Positions 9,966 through 19,690 of a DNA stretch of 24,907 nt are shown here, in pieces. Numbering within the stretch: the first letter of the stretch is position 1; each line of letters starts with the position of its first letter. Under the pieces are notes generated by a model. It did no database searches. It had not been told where the DNA came from and saw only the letters and a program-made list of their open reading frames with translations. The position numbers and the translations under genes were made by a program. Origin of the DNA: Gamarada debralockiae (taxonomy: Eukaryota > Ascomycota > Leotiomycetes > Helotiales > Hyphodiscaceae); NCBI GenBank assembly GCA_002803225.1, contig NXFV01000638.1, forward strand, positions 1 through 24,907, in the 5' to 3' direction.

Positions 9966-10732
9966 CTGAGGCTGCCTGGGGAGGTGTGGAGATATACTGG
10001 CAAAGCCGAATGGGCGAGGGCTGAACCTGGGATGGAATTGGGCGAAAATCGATTTGGAGGAACGTCATCGTCATACTCGACGCAGCAACCGGAAACTCTA
10101 TACCGGCTATGAATGTATTATAGACGCGGGTTTTGATCACATAGCGATCGTGGTTCGGAAAACTGGGTTACAAGAGTTATTGCAAACGGTCTCAGTCCAT
10201 GTGATGATTGTGATAATTTGGGCAGCCGCTTTTGTCTAGTGACAGTCAATTTGGGCATCAAATAATTCGCTGGAGTAGCCTTCCAGACTCTGGGTCTTTG
10301 ACGAATGTTCTGCCGAGCCTCACTCCCTTTCATCAAGTTCTTATATCGCTACAAAGTGGATTGAGGCGAGAGAGAATACGATGGCCGTGGCCAATTCAGC
10401 AATTGGGCTCGTCCTCAGAAGTTATTAAGCTCTGGTCTTTGGCACCTTTCGTCAAGCCGTTTCTGGCAATCCGTGGAAATGAATTTTGTGTAACGCTGAG
10501 CAAGAGGAGATCTTATATTATGAGGAACCAATACCAGAACACTCTTTTCCTCCCTTGCCGTTTCCATTATCTATCCAAGATCAATCAAAGCCTTGTATAA
10601 GTCTTCATCGCCTACACGCAAAGAAGCAATCATTGCTGACTAATCTTATTGCATGTGATCGAAAGAAAGGCCGGCTTATGAGGGGCTCAAGGGAGCGGGG
10701 AATAAGAGCTTCCATCTTATGATCAAATTGTT
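9966..10732. other. Intergenic region, no gene recognised
   Basis: This is the 3' flank of SEC61-gamma and the presumed promoter of the HD-domain gene that starts at 10733. Short open frames occur, but none has protein-like composition or splice support. Confidence 0.5.
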
Positions 10733-10963
10733 ATGTTCTCTCAATTTTCACTTCTTTGTCGTACCAACGTCAGTCTCAATTCACAGAGTCTTCGCAGGCT
10801 TACTTCTCGTCGCTTCATCGCCTATGTCTCCAAACCTCTGAACATGGCTGGCCCCACCCAGAAAATCGTACCCTCCTCAACATCTCCTGCCCCGATACCC
10901 CTCTCATCCACTCCGCTCTGGACGTAGCCTACGCCCACTCCACCCTCGCAATCTACAACCACG
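10733..10963 (+). pseudogene. 5' part of HD-domain (cyanamide-hydratase-like) gene
   Basis: ATG 10733 opens MFSQFSLLCRTN, an N-terminus rich in Ser and Arg with no acidic residue in the first 40. It resembles a mitochondrial presequence. The frame then runs to MAGPTQKIVPSSTSPAP (about 10844-10894), after which the protein-like pattern moves to another frame: DTPLIHSALDVAYAHSTLAI, then YNH. One missing C in the run CCTGCCCCGATACC would explain the shift. TPLIHSALxxAxAHS-IYNH is the N-terminal signature of the HD-domain family related to fungal cyanamide hydratase, and it must continue with xMRSFLF. That continuation appears only at 15101. This is therefore the 5' piece of a gene broken by an insertion at 10964 and probably by a 1-nt deletion. 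Confidence 0.78.
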
Positions 10964-11400
10964 GTAGCAAACCAGGAGGATTCGGGCAAGGTATTCCAGC
11001 AGTTTGTTGACATGATGACAATCTTGTGGCATTAGTAACTAGATGGCCACGCCATAGGTTCACTTGGGGGTAACGAATTGGTCCATTGTCATTTAGATCT
11101 TGGGGATTATGGATATACATTGTTTTGACGTTAGATATCCAATTTTATGTTCTGGCAATTTTCATTGAACACTTTCCCAATTGCCCTTGCTTTATGAAGG
11201 GCTCTATTTTGTTGCGATGCTGAACTACCTAGTCCTCCACATGTGAGAACTTCGTCGTTGGCCCGCTTAGCCATATGCCACGCTGAACTATCTAATTAAC
11301 TCTCAACCTTCAAACCTTCATCTAAAAACAATTCAACCTTGATCAATCTTACAGTTCCTCGATACATAGTTGCTCTTGGTATTCATAGCCTTGATTCACC
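10964..11400. other. Left part of the insertion; presumed promoter of the 11401 gene
   Basis: No coding pattern. The last 120 bp are CT-rich (for example AACTCTCAACCTTCAAACCT), typical of a fungal 5'-UTR. The string GCTGAACTA occurs twice (about 11219 and 11283). Confidence 0.45.
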
Positions 11401-12967
11401 ATGGAAGCACCACCGGCTATCGCCGTCCGTAGCGCCGATAACAACTCAGCTTTGCCTCGTCCGATAACGACCACCCTCGATGAATCTACCTCCCTCTCGC
11501 CTTCTGCAAATTCAAAGGAACACGATATCGAAGAAGTACGCTATGAAAGAGTAACTAATATCTCTAGAGGTTCGGAAACTTCGCAAGAAGACGGCTCAAG
11601 CCATCACGGATCTCTTTCTTCCAAAGACTCACCGACCCTCGCGGAATTCGCATTTCCTCCCGTTGCGGAAACGCACAATCATTTTCAGGATTATACTTGG
11701 CTGGCATTTCGATTGGTCGAGGTCTGGAAGCTGTATAAACCTGACATACAACAACTACACAAGAACTGGGGTGAGGGTTGGGAGGAAGGTGAACCTCTTG
11801 TCTGCGAGATAGAGTCCGTCTGTGACTGGGAGGATTATCTGGCCTGGCTCGCAAAAAACCAAAAGGAAAAGCGACTCTCCAACTTTGCCTGTTATGATCT
11901 TGTGTGAGTGCCAAATCCAGTTTTAATCATAGAAGCACGCAGATGCTGATATTATACAGGTCTTGGCTTGATTTCCTTCATGAGCCATTGCGCTTTGTTA
12001 TTACCATGCCAAAAGAGTAATTTCCCCTTTACTTCATCTCCCACATACTTTATCAGTACTGGGGCCTTAGCTAATATGTTGTCCGTAGAGCTCACGATGC
12101 ATTTGGACGGATCCTCTTTGATGAGTTCGATCACCGAGTCAAGGCACTCCGCCCTTTTATTGCTGAGCGCCGGCTTCCGCAATTCGACATCTCATATCCC
12201 ATATTGGTAACTTAAGCTCTGATGAGTGGCCACTATTGAGGATGAAACAGCCCGACCACGTCATAACCTTCGAAGGCCAACGGCATGGGGTCCCGCCTGT
12301 CACAGGAGAAATAGCCAACTCACAAAACTTCAAAGGTGCTGGTGGTGTATGGGATAAGACTGCTGGGATGATTGAGGACAGTGATGGAGAGGTTGCGGTA
12401 GGCATTTGCGCTAGTATCAGAGGAAACCAACAAATTGGTGTGCTAGGATCCAAGAAATACTTTCACGGGAGCGATTTGCTTGAATACTACAAGGACAAAT
12501 ATTCGGCCAACAAGACATCTTGCACGTATACGGTAGAGGTCATGCCAATGACTACTCTCAGGGGCGGAAAGACAGATATGGACCAACGGATTTACATCCC
12601 ATTCAAACACTGCGGTACTGGCGAAAGTCTCTCCCGGTACCTATCCGAAGACGAGAGGAAAATGGGCGTCTCAATATCCTTCCGTGAGATCAACGCCATG
12701 ATCACCTATGCACTCTCGCTGTTTCCAGGGACCCAATCTCAACCTGCTCCTACTTCTCCTACTCCAAGATACGACGAAGATGGAATTCTCATATTCGAGC
12801 CTACAACACCTCCTCAAATATGGTTGGAAGCAGCATCAAGAGCAGCAGGGGTGCACCAAATACTTCCTTCATCGCCATTCTCTCCTTCCTCCGGGTCTGT
12901 TGTAGCGAATTCAAACGCTGGACCTCCTACGCAAGCTACAAATGCCAACCCACTGGCTCAGGAATGA
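11401..12967 (+). CDS. Hypothetical protein, 464 residues, four exons
   Basis: The exons are 11401-11903, 11960-12016, 12089-12206 and 12251-12967. The introns are 56, 72 and 44 nt (donors GTGAGT, GTAATT, GTAACT; acceptors TACAG, CGTAG, AACAG). All phases agree and the 464-residue frame is open. Residues 1-90 are Ser/Thr-rich and disordered. A folded part follows, about 95-400, with FQDYTWLAFRLVEVWKLYKP, CDWEDYLAWLAKNQKEKRL, AHDAFGRILFDEFDHRVKAL, ITFEGQRHGVPPVTGEI and IGVLGSKKYFHGSDLLEYYK. The last 70 residues are Pro/Ser-rich. No signal peptide or membrane segment is evident, and I do not recognise the family. DDE-transposase catalytic motifs were looked for and not seen. It is intact while its surroundings are broken, because it sits wholly inside the insertion that disrupts the HD gene. 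Confidence 0.8.
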
Positions 12968-13638
12968 AGTCGGATTCAGGAATACAATGTGACAGGAATG
13001 ATCCTTTGTTAGCGCCTTGGCCTGTTGGGAAAACATTCCGCTGATACGACTTGGGCAAGGGATGTTTTGATAGATGGATAGAGAAGCATAAGTGTGGGCG
13101 TTGATAAATTCTCTTTTTAGTGCTTTTGGCGTATCTTCCTTCGGTAGTATGGAGTTATGCTGCGAAGATACCCCTTTGAGCCTTCAATTGATGATGTTTC
13201 ATACCGAAATCTTATACCCATGACGATTGATCTAGTGACAGTATGTACCGAGCGTTGCCTCTAATTTCTACCTCGTTTGTTACAACTGAATCATTATGCT
13301 TTCCCCTTAAACTTCTCGGAATTTCGATATCAAGGGTATCTCTTGCTAGCTGACCAATCCCAACCTCTCTCCCCTCCCCGCCGACTTCATTGCTAGATGT
13401 TTAGAAAACACATTTGCCTTAGATATCAGCCTTTACGCAATCTGTTCCCAAGAGACACCAACAAGGATCTCCAAAGCTCTTGACATCGAAGCTCATTTGG
13501 GTTTCAATTGACAATCGAGTTATCTTGTCAACTCGGAATCCAGAAACAATCATGGTAATCTTACGTCTTCAAGCTATTCAAATGAAACCGAACATCATCT
13601 TCTCAATCACTCTTGTTAATGCTACTATAATCCAGAAT
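12968..13638. other. Gap after the 11401 gene, no gene recognised
   Basis: This is 3'-UTR-like AT-rich sequence followed by short non-protein-like frames. A possible donor (ATG|GTAATC at 13551) and acceptor (TAATCCAG at about 13634) frame a would-be intron before the next open stretch, but the phases did not give a convincing start. Confidence 0.4.
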
Positions 13639-13987
13639 ATCACGACCCCCCGAAAGCGAGCCATCAACGAAGAAGCAGAGCTTGCAAGCGCTCGAATCAA
13701 TCATAAGAAGGATTGAACAGCACTCTTCGAATGACCCCTCCACACACCGAAACCATGGCAGGAAAACATCCCCAATCCCAACCTCTTTGTCAGACAATAG
13801 AGAAACCCTCGAATACGCAGTACAAAAACCAATAACAAGCCGCAAACGGACTCCGAGAAGTTCGCGAGGCATGGTGGTGGCTCTTATCGACGAAGGTCGA
13901 CGAACCGTGATCAGCCTGGGGCTGCGCGTCGTCAATCTCAGGTGTGGTGGTCGATGGCGTATCAAGCAGAATTCTGGGAGACGTTGA
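13639..13987 (+). other. Unassigned open frame, possibly an exon or gene relic
   Basis: An open frame to the TGA at 13985-13987 encodes a Ser/Arg-rich, disordered-looking sequence that includes LQALESIIRRIEQHSSNDPS and SSRGMVVALIDEGRRTVISL. It is preceded by a plausible splice acceptor but has no supported start. The minus strand is also open over much of it. I do not recognise it; it may be a relic. Confidence 0.3.
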
Positions 13988-14053
13988 TTGGACTCGGGAA
14001 CGGACTATACTTTATTGATTGTGGTAGAGATACAATTTCTATGCTTTGAACTC

Positions 14054-14590
14054 CTATGACCATCGATGTTTTCTCGACCGAGTGCTACCATTACTAAACT
14101 TCGTGGAGTAGCGTACTTGGATCGCCCCCGGATTCCGGGAAGGGAGGGCGGCATAGATATCTTCCCACGAAAAGCCATCCTCCTTCATCCTAACCAACGT
14201 GGTATCCTCTTCTTCTTTCCACTTGACGCGCTTCGTTGGAGGCCCTGACGTGACATGGTGCGTCTTGGAATGCGTGACTGTGCTGTGAGAGATCCGGGGC
14301 CGTGTAGACGTTTCCACGGTAAAGCTACTGCCTAACACTGCGAAAGGAGTCGATAGTTCGAGGTCGTCCGGGAGATGGGTCAGATGAAACTCCAGATTGA
14401 ACGTCGTCTCCTTCCCGATCCTGGTCCGTTTGAGGAAGCAGTGAAGGGGCCACTCCTGGTACTCAGTAGCTGGGACTGACTCAGCTCTATCTGAGGGGCT
14501 CTGAGAAGGTTGTAGAGTGTCGTGTTGCTTGTTATCTATAAAAGTCAACCACGGTGTCTGAGACTGTACGTCGTCTGTCTCGACTTGCAT
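14054..14590 (-). CDS. Myb/SANT-like DNA-binding protein, 178 residues
   Basis: From ATG 14590 to the TAG at 14054 one uninterrupted frame encodes 178 residues. The first 110 are variable, with a beta-like patch (TTFNLEFHLTHLP). The C-terminal 55 form a Myb/SANT-like domain: KRVKWKEEEDTTLVRMKEDG, then FSWEDIYAALPSRNPGAIQV and RYSTKF. It has the tryptophan in helix 1, the SW..I in helix 2 and the QVRY of a recognition helix, so sequence-specific DNA binding is the likely role. Proteins of this type are numerous in Helotiales. Upstream sequence in this frame is open for about 60 nt with no better start, so a 5' exon may be missing. It lies inside the insertion, convergent with the 11401 gene. 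Confidence 0.6.
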   Translation of the reverse strand: MQVETDDVQSQTPWLTFIDNKQHDTLQPSQSPSDRAESVPATEYQEWPLHCFLKRTRIGKETTFNLEFHLTHLPDDLELSTPFAVLGSSFTVETSTRPRISHSTVTHSKTHHVTSGPPTKRVKWKEEEDTTLVRMKEDGFSWEDIYAALPSRNPGAIQVRYSTKFSNGSTRSRKHRWS

Positions 14591-14605
14591 AGATGACGGC
14601 GATGA

Positions 14606-14970
14606 AAGGCGGCGCAGCCGTCTGAGGCGGCTCTTGCTGACACCAACGACGATTCAGACGACGATTTTCCATCTCTCGAGGAGCTCTCTCAGGCTGCTCT
14701 GCGTCCGAAGATCTCGACTGAGGCCTCGAAGACCGGGTCTGCACTTCAGCGTCTGGATCAGCCAGCTCTTTACAGGGCAGGACTGCAAGTCAACAGAACA
14801 TAATCGGGGTGCGGTGACCGCCAGGGTGGTAGTCAAGGTAGGTGCACTGGCTGTCCTTTATTCTTAGAAGCGGCCCGCTAATCTCATACGCAGATCAACC
14901 AATGATTCTCGATGACGACTCAGATGAAGCAGGTGCTGGGATAAGACCGAAGGCGCTTCCGGTATGTCGA
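14606..14970 (+). pseudogene. Acidic open-frame relic opposite the SANT gene
   Basis: A plus-strand frame (14606-14803) encodes DTNDDSDDDFPSLEEL and a basic/hydrophilic tail. A second short stretch after a CGCAG acceptor starts at ATG 14902 with MILDDDSDEAGAG. Acidic DDDFPSLEEL and ILDDDSD blocks are, to my recollection, typical of N-terminal parts of fungal chromatin-type proteins that end in SANT domains. There is no start codon for the first block, and the whole is probably a rearranged remnant. Low certainty. Confidence 0.3.
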
Positions 14971-15100
14971 TACTAGGCGTATTGAACAGGACGAGAGTCT
15001 CCATAACACCTTCGCAACCTCAGAACTCGCCTCATCGCCGACAAAGTCCATTGATGTATCCGGTCCGTGGTATGACGTTGAGGAGGGCTGCTATACTACG

Positions 15101-15663
15101 CCATGCGCTCCTTCCTCTTCTCCTGCATCCTCGGGCCCCAAGTCCTCCCGCCCTATGATCAAGAAATTGCATCCATCGCGGCCCTCCTCCACGATCTCGG
15201 GCTTGACCTCACCAGTCCGTCCAAGTCAGAAATCATAAGCACAGACAAACGTTTCGAAATCGACTCTGCGAACGCAGCACGTGCGTTCCTAGCTCGTGAA
15301 GCTCCAGACTGGGAGCACAGGAAGGTCCAGCTTGTTTGGGACGCTTGTGCTTTGCATACAACGGCGAGCATTGCGAGGCATAAGGAACCGGAAGTTGTGG
15401 CTACTAGTTTGGGGATCTCGGCGGATTTTGCGGGGCCAGGAGAGGGGAAGGGAAGGGTGAGTAGGGAGCAGTGGGATGTGGTGGTTAGGGAGTGGCCAAG
15501 GAACGGTATGTTGGAGGGAATTAAGGAGACACTTTGTAGGAGGAAGCCCGCGACTACGTATGATAATTGGGTGGGGCAGTATGGGGAGAAGTATTTGCAA
15601 GGGGAGGGGTATAGTTTGGAGAACAAGAGGATTATTGATTTCATTGAAGCTTCTCCGCTGTGA
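15101..15663 (+). pseudogene. 3' part of HD-domain (cyanamide-hydratase-like) gene
   Basis: An open frame from 15101 to the TGA at 15661 encodes the rest of the HD domain. It begins MRSFLFSC, carries the metal-binding pair in IASIAALLHDLGLDL, then STDKRFEIDSANAARAFL, WDACALHTTASIARHKEPEV, the C-terminal TTYDNWVGQYGEKYL and finally IIDFIEASPL. Relatives are small HD hydrolase-fold proteins; in cyanamide hydratase the His and Asp residues hold a metal. It is cut off from its first exon (10733-10963) by the 4137-bp insertion. ATG 15103 could start a protein lacking the first conserved His, so an active product is unlikely. Its 3' end is also present as four decayed copies downstream. Confidence 0.8.
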
Positions 15664-15955
15664 AGGGTCAGGAATGGAGAGGGGTGAAGGGACTTGTCTC
15701 TGTGACATAAAGTTATGCGCTTGTGTTTCGCCTCGATCCTGGTAGCTGAAGATTCGAGCCGAGGCAAAAGATTTTTAGTATCTCAACAACCAAAACACTT
15801 ATGGAAAAATGGAAAGCTTCTTTATATTATACTGGATCAGGGCTATAACCTGAGCTATTCAACGCAAATTTCTGTGATGTTGTTTTATCTGGTGTAGTGC
15901 CTATGCAGGCGGAAAATTTCGTCAATCTCGAAAAGGTAAATGACACGTGCGAGCT

Positions 15956-16095
15956 TCGAAGGAGGAAGTCAGGGATTATTGTGCGTATGATAATTCGGTG
16001 GGGAGTATGGGGGGAGAGAGGTGTTTGAGGGACGAGGGGTAGTTTAGAGAGGGAAGGGTCATTGATTTCATTGAAACGGCCCCTTTATGAAGGGG
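15956..16095 (+). pseudogene. HD-gene 3'-end copy 2 (decayed)
   Basis: It repeats the last ~110 bp of the HD gene coding region with substitutions and indels: CGTATGATAATTCGGTGGGG against CGTATGATAATTGGGTGGGG, ending VIDFIETAPL and TGA at 16088-16090. It lies about 300 bp behind the parent in the same orientation, so it is a partial tandem duplicate. It stops 60 bp before the stop codon of the convergent coiled-coil gene. Confidence 0.8.
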
Positions 16096-16155
16096 ACCTA
16101 TCGGGTATCTCAAATCTCCATCCCAGACCATTTGTCATTTCAGTCATTCGATTCA

Positions 16156-18656
16156 TTATATTTTACCACGAGGTCTCGGTCCAGAGGGTAACCCAGCCTT
16201 TGGCCCCCCAGGCAATCCAAATCCTCCAGCTTTCGGCCCACTCGGTAAACCTCCTCCAATGCTGTTGTTCGATCTCACGCCTACCGTATTAACTCTCGAA
16301 ACACCTAGTGGCTTCTCCTGGCGTGGTCGTGCTCCTCCCACAGTATTATACCTCGAAACTCCCCTCCCCCCCTCTACTCCCACATCTAGCGCTCCTTTCT
16401 CAATCCATCCCTTATCAGCAGGGCTTAACCCCTTCGAAAGTTGGTCTCTTTCCTGCGCAAGTCCCGCGAATGCGGCCCGTATTTTCTCCTCTGCTTTTTG
16501 CAATTCTTGTTCCTTGGTCAACACCTCGGGTTCGGAATCTTCTTCCTCGTACTTCAGGCGCCCTGTTCGTTCATCTTCCCTTCGTTGAGCCTCGAGTTCA
16601 GTTTGTTCCTCCTCGTACCTCATGCGCTCTACCCTCTCTCTTTCAACACGTTTTCGTTCCTGGGCAACTCTTTCATCCTCTCTGCGCTGGAAGTCTCGTT
16701 GAGCTTCTTTCTCATATCTTAATCGTTCAGCATTTTCTCTTGCAGCCCGCCAGTGTTCCCTGGCGATTTGTTCATCCTCAATACGTTTGGCTTCCTCCTC
16801 CTCATACCTAGCACGCTCGGCTCTCTCTTCTTCGGCGCGTCTTTGTCGCTCGGCAATTTCTTCGTCCTCCATACGCTGAGCCTCCAATCTAGCCTCTTCC
16901 TCCTCGTACCGCAAGCGCTCTTCTCTCTCCTCTTGTTCCCTTGAAATTCTTTCCTCCTCCATCCGCTGCGCCTTCAGTCTAGCCTCTTCCTCCACATACC
17001 TCAAACGCTCCATATCCACCCGTTCCTGATACATCCTCGCATCTCTTTCCCGCCTCTCGCTCTCAATTCTCTCGTTTTCCTTATTCAAACGCTCCGCTGT
17101 CTCAATCGCCAACCGCTCATCTTCCAAGTCCTGCAGGCGTTTCCTTTCCTCTTCCTCTTTTCTCCTCTCCTCTTCCACAATCCGCCTCTTCCTCTCCTGA
17201 TTCTCGAGATCCCGTTCCTCTTCACGCTTCAAATCCTCAACGAATCGCCGCATCTGTTCTTCCTCCTCGGCAAATCGATCGGCTTCCCTTTGAAAGGCCA
17301 GTTCCTCCTCGAGGATTCGTTGGCGCTCTAACTCTATCTGTTCTCGTTCTATCCTCATTTCCTCTGCCTCTTTCATATAATCGAAAATTGACTTCTCTGT
17401 AGACTCATCTCCTTCTTCGATCTGTACCCGTGTATCTTCTGGAATATCAACAACTAACTTGGGCTCCAGGGGTGTGGAAGATGCCGGGCTTGTAGCCGAA
17501 TCTCTTGAGTATGTAGACGGATTCGCCTCCGTATATCCCTTCATCTCCCCTGCTTTCGTCACATACCCAAGAAATTTTTCCGCTGCAAACCCCTTCTCTT
17601 GCTCCTCGGTATATGCTTGGAGATCACTCGAATCCTGCGCAACTATCTTTGCCTCTGCAGGTGGAGGAGAGCTTTGATCCGGAACTGAATCCTTTCGAGC
17701 CGATGAACCGACATCCCAATCCTGCTCCAGCAAACTCATCATGTCATCGAGACTGCTGATGCTCGGTTTTGTCGGTTTCGCCTTCTTCCGAATATCCTTC
17801 TCCATCGAACCTCGCACTGGTGTCTGCTCAGTATGCGATGAGTTTCGAGCTTGACCAGTGAACGCTTCATTCTCTAGCAAATTCATAATTTCATCAAGGC
17901 TGCTGATGCTTGGTTTTGCGACCTTAGCCATCTTCTCCTTCTTCTGCATAGTTGGATTTTGTGTCACCGGTTTCTCTTTATCCAGCAAATTTCGAGGCTT
18001 TTCTAGAGGGACAGGTTGGGCTGTGCGTATGGGTGGTACAGATGGGAGCGACTGCTCGGTCTTCGCTGCCGTTTGAGGCTCCAATTGTACTGCATCGGCT
18101 TTGACTTGCGTGGGAGAATTGCGTAAGTTCGGCAGAGATGGGATCTCTTCCTCGATTTTCGGCTCTCCTCGAACAGCTTGGACTGCCTTGACTTCGACTA
18201 GCAATGGAGAACTGGGTACGGCTGGCACAGGTTGGATCTTTTCCTCAGGTTTGAGCTCCGCTCGTGCCGCCTGCGCAGCATTGGAGACGACGTCCGTAAG
18301 TGCTAGCGCTGGTGGAGGACTCGCATACCCAAACATCTTCGCCACCCTCGCAGCATTGGAATTTGATCTTTGGTGGAGCTCATTGACGTTCGTCGTCGAC
18401 TCTGCGGGGCTGGTATAGAGCTTCTTTGTTCTTGTGTCAGATCTTTTCAATCCGAAAGAGTCCTTTGATTGGAGGTTAGCTTTGTGTGTTATCTCAAGAG
18501 CAGTGTGCTAACCTGTGAGGAACCGATATTGGGCTCTGCCTTGTAGGGCTTGATTATAAATGGTGATGGTTTGTCGGAGGCTTCTTCGACTCGTGGTGCT
18601 CCCTTCGCGTCGCTCTTTTTAACGTAGGCAGAAAAATAGGCGCCCCATGTCGCCAT
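16156..18656 (-). CDS. Disordered / coiled-coil protein, 816 residues
   Basis: Exons 18656-18513 and 18462-16156 are separated by a 50-nt intron (GTTAGC...TCAAAG), with phase 0 at SSQ|DSFGLK. ATG 18656 (MATWGAYFSAYVKKSD) is chosen as the first ATG giving a hydrophilic start; a more distal ATG at about 18791 would add a doubtful hydrophobic stretch. Residues 50-400 are Pro/Ser/Glu-rich and disordered. They contain a duplicated motif, KPSISSLDEIMNLLE at about 231 and KPSISSLDDMMSLLE at about 281. About 410-715 is a very Glu/Arg-rich single-helix or coiled-coil region (REREQIELERQ-type repeats). The C-terminus carries two GVSRxNTVG copies and three LP[SG]GPKAG/RP-type copies, ending RPRGKI. There is no catalytic domain or membrane segment. 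It is probably a scaffold or cytoskeletal/trafficking adaptor, but the function is not known. Confidence 0.85.
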
Positions 18657-19169
18657 GACGGCATAACTTCCGAGGAAGAGTAGTCGACGAGAGAATTCAC
18701 AGCTGATCGATGATCGTTGCAGCCACAGAGAAACAATTATTAGCAGCGAGGTGTGGCTGAAAGATGGATAAAGTACGTTGAAATACAGCATGAGGTACGA
18801 TGAATGAAAACAAATACTGTGATACTTACTCCTGATACCGATGAGACAGTCGAGACTTGCTCAAAACATCCTCAGGCGCAAGGCGCCAGGGGTAAATACA
18901 AGGCTGAAACGGAAGGGATGGCAACGCATGGTTTCAAAACGCCGGAAACAACAAAATCTCGAGGGGCGCTCGATTCCGAAATAAGGGAACGGGAGAAAAC
19001 ATCTTGCCCAATGTCATATATCGGTAGAGGGGTTTGAATTTCAGCACGAAGTGTTACAGTATCAGGCACTGACCAAGCCATTAGCCGCCTCGATGAAAGG
19101 GAGAAATCTCAGAAATTCCCCCTTGGTGGACCATCTTCAAGTTGCTTTGCTTCCACAACCTGACCGGCT
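18657..19169. other. Upstream region of the coiled-coil gene
   Basis: Promoter side of the minus-strand gene. Short open frames on both strands are unconvincing. No repeat or TE feature recognised before the HD copy begins. Confidence 0.45.
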
Positions 19170-19425
19170 GCGGACCATGATAGAAGAAGAGGTCGTTGAC
19201 TTCATTGTGTCTGCTCCTCTGTGAAGAGGAGGGGGCGGAGGGTAACCTTAAAGTCACGTGCTAATTTTCGCCTGGATAGTCAGGCATTATAAAGATTTGA
19301 GTGAAGGCAAAGATCTATGAGCATCTCACAACCACAACGCCTACGAAGAAATGGAAAACTGTTGTAGATTATGCTGAATCAGGGCAATAACCTGAGTCGT
19401 TTAAAATCAACTCTATAATATTCTT
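19170..19425 (+). pseudogene. HD-gene 3'-end copy 3, including the 3'-UTR
   Basis: It ends VVDFIVSAPL with TGA at 19222-19224. Homology then continues well into the parent's 3' flank. The parent reads ATGGAAAAATGGAAAGCTTC and GATCAGGGCTATAACCTGAG. This copy reads ACGAAGAAATGGAAAACTGT and AATCAGGGCAATAACCTGAG. The duplicated unit therefore included non-coding DNA. The coding part upstream is unrecognisable. Confidence 0.8.
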
Positions 19426-19690
19426 GTTAAGGTGTGGGACCCACGAAAACTAGAAAATCAACCTGAGCCCTCCTGTCATGTGAATTAGGATATACTCTAA
19501 TTTCCAACCATTTGCACGTCTCCCATCCACCAAACGTATTGCTACAAATTCATCATAACATCTCACCAGTTGATACTCTCCATGTGAAAAAATCCTTAAG
19601 ACATCGCTACTATAGCATGGTTCATGAATTGGAGAAGAGCTCCGCCTGAGCTTTCTTCCTGCATGTCCCAACCACAATCACTGGGAGGAC

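Larger units (their letters stand above)
10964..15100. mobile_element. 4137-bp insertion that splits the HD-domain gene
   Basis: Joining 10963 to 15101 restores AAC CAC G+CC ATG CGC TCC, that is Asn-His-Ala-Met-Arg-Ser, the conserved start of the HD domain. The sequence between is therefore extra. The trinucleotide ACG stands at both edges (10961-10963 and 15098-15100), as a short target-site duplication would. Intron splicing cannot explain it, because the downstream half is not preceded by AG. No clear terminal inverted repeats are seen; the two inner edges share only TAGCA in inverted orientation. Cargo, in order: an intact gene (11401-12967), an unassigned frame (13639-13987), a Myb/SANT-like gene (14054-14590, minus) and acidic relic frames (14606-14970). 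Whether it moved as a transposon or by rearrangement is not known. Confidence 0.6.

Noticed and set aside
10733..10927. A complete 64-residue protein from ATG 10733
   Set aside because: Its end is produced by the frame slip; the neighbouring frame carries the HD-family signature, so this is a broken 5' exon.
10964..15100. A 4.1-kb intron with a nested gene
   Set aside because: The downstream half starts with CC directly after ACG, not after AG, and no alternative donor/acceptor pair restores the NHxxR motif.
16259..16944. Several plus-strand frames of 60-170 codons at 16259-16944
   Set aside because: Antisense of the Glu/Arg coiled coil; Glu and Arg codons read backwards give the Leu/Phe/Ser-rich peptides.
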